From Pseudomonadota bacterium (GTDB taxonomy: Bacteria > Pseudomonadota > Gammaproteobacteria > Competibacterales > Competibacteraceae), in NCBI GenBank assembly GCA_022709365.1, contig JAKLIY010000034.1, forward strand, positions 1-44,544: a stretch of DNA of 44,544 nucleotides, written 5' to 3'. Positions within the stretch are counted from its first letter, which is position 1; each line of letters starts with the position of its first letter. Of this stretch, positions 44,480 through 44,544 are shown in pieces. A program made the position numbers and the translations under genes. The notes below the pieces were generated by a model. That model was not told where the DNA came from, did not search any database, and worked only from the letters and a program-made list of their open reading frames with translations.

Positions 44480-44544
44480 ATGATAACCAAACAGCAATAC
44501 GTTCAATATTTGATTAGCACGCCAGTCAATTATACGTGCACGAA
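44480..44544 (+). CDS. Probable transposase, N-terminal fragment (cut by window end)
   Basis: Twenty-one codons are visible, beginning [15 protein letters not shown] and continuing with NYTCT. The wording resembles the N-terminus of IS701/IS4-like DDE transposases that begin M-I-T-x-x-x-Y-V-x-Y-L and continue N-Y-T. The stretch is AT-richer than the neighbouring genes. It sits just after a 13-mer shared with the 18333 element, as if an insertion sequence had entered a copy of that repeat. No ribosome binding site is present. Identification rests on memory of the family start, so confidence is limited. Confidence 0.45.
   Translation, partial: MITKQQYVQYLISTPVNYTCT

Overview
The window looks like chromosomal DNA of a GC-rich, polyhydroxyalkanoate (PHA)-accumulating gammaproteobacterium. 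The evidence is an E. coli-like mla / kds-lpt-rpoN-hpf-ptsN-rapZ-npr neighbourhood, an E. coli-type PepN and MurB, an ftsY-rpoH pair, a class I PHA synthase with a phasin, and pyruvate phosphate dikinase. A relative of Candidatus Competibacter/Contendobacter is my best guess. That is an inference from gene content, not a measured assignment.

Layout. 1-955: AT-rich end with a 3'-truncated cytosine-5 DNA methyltransferase that looks imported. 974-4033 (minus): mlaFEDCB, retrograde phospholipid transport. 4339-8131 (plus): ppdK and a YpfJ-type zinc metallopeptidase. 8137-17787 (plus): one long co-oriented block, kdsD-kdsC-lptC-lptA-lptB-rpoN-hpf-ptsN-hprK-rapZ-ptsO-ptsI. It covers LPS Kdo synthesis, LPS export, sigma-54 and a regulatory phosphotransferase branch that includes HPr kinase. 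17849-20311: rnhA, an NDUFA9-like SDR and a TauE/SafE permease. 20322-26943 (minus): a two-gene unit encoding an AAA ATPase with two C-terminal FHA domains and a very large PrsT-like TPR lipoprotein that contains a 384-codon tandem duplication. 27106-31187: UbiB-like kinase, a family I.5-like secreted lipase, a PHA-system small protein and an FFLEELY-motif protein. 31325-34474 (minus): murB, rpoH and ftsY. 34584-37214 (plus): NAD(P)-binding protein, M23-type peptidase and an EEP-family nuclease/phosphatase. 37295-39717 (minus): phaC and a phasin. 39846-42500 (minus): pepN. 42731-44182 (plus): catalase. 44196-44544: a remnant of the 3' end of ETF-ubiquinone oxidoreductase, a strong hairpin terminator and the start of a probable transposase.

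The most rewarding non-coding signals are a near-perfect CIRCE (HrcA) operator inside the rpoH promoter, an OxyR-like four-block site upstream of the catalase, three TTGCA/GCAA-type motifs across the phasin promoter (candidate PhaR operators), and a long hairpin between the phasin and phaC that could set their expression ratio. The best candidate for a little-described system is the AAA-FHA-FHA ATPase plus duplicated PrsT-type lipoprotein. PrsT belongs to exosortase/PEP-CTERM and exopolysaccharide loci, but no exosortase is visible here. I saw no rRNA, tRNA or CRISPR array. The only gene-free stretch over 300 bases is 4034-4338.
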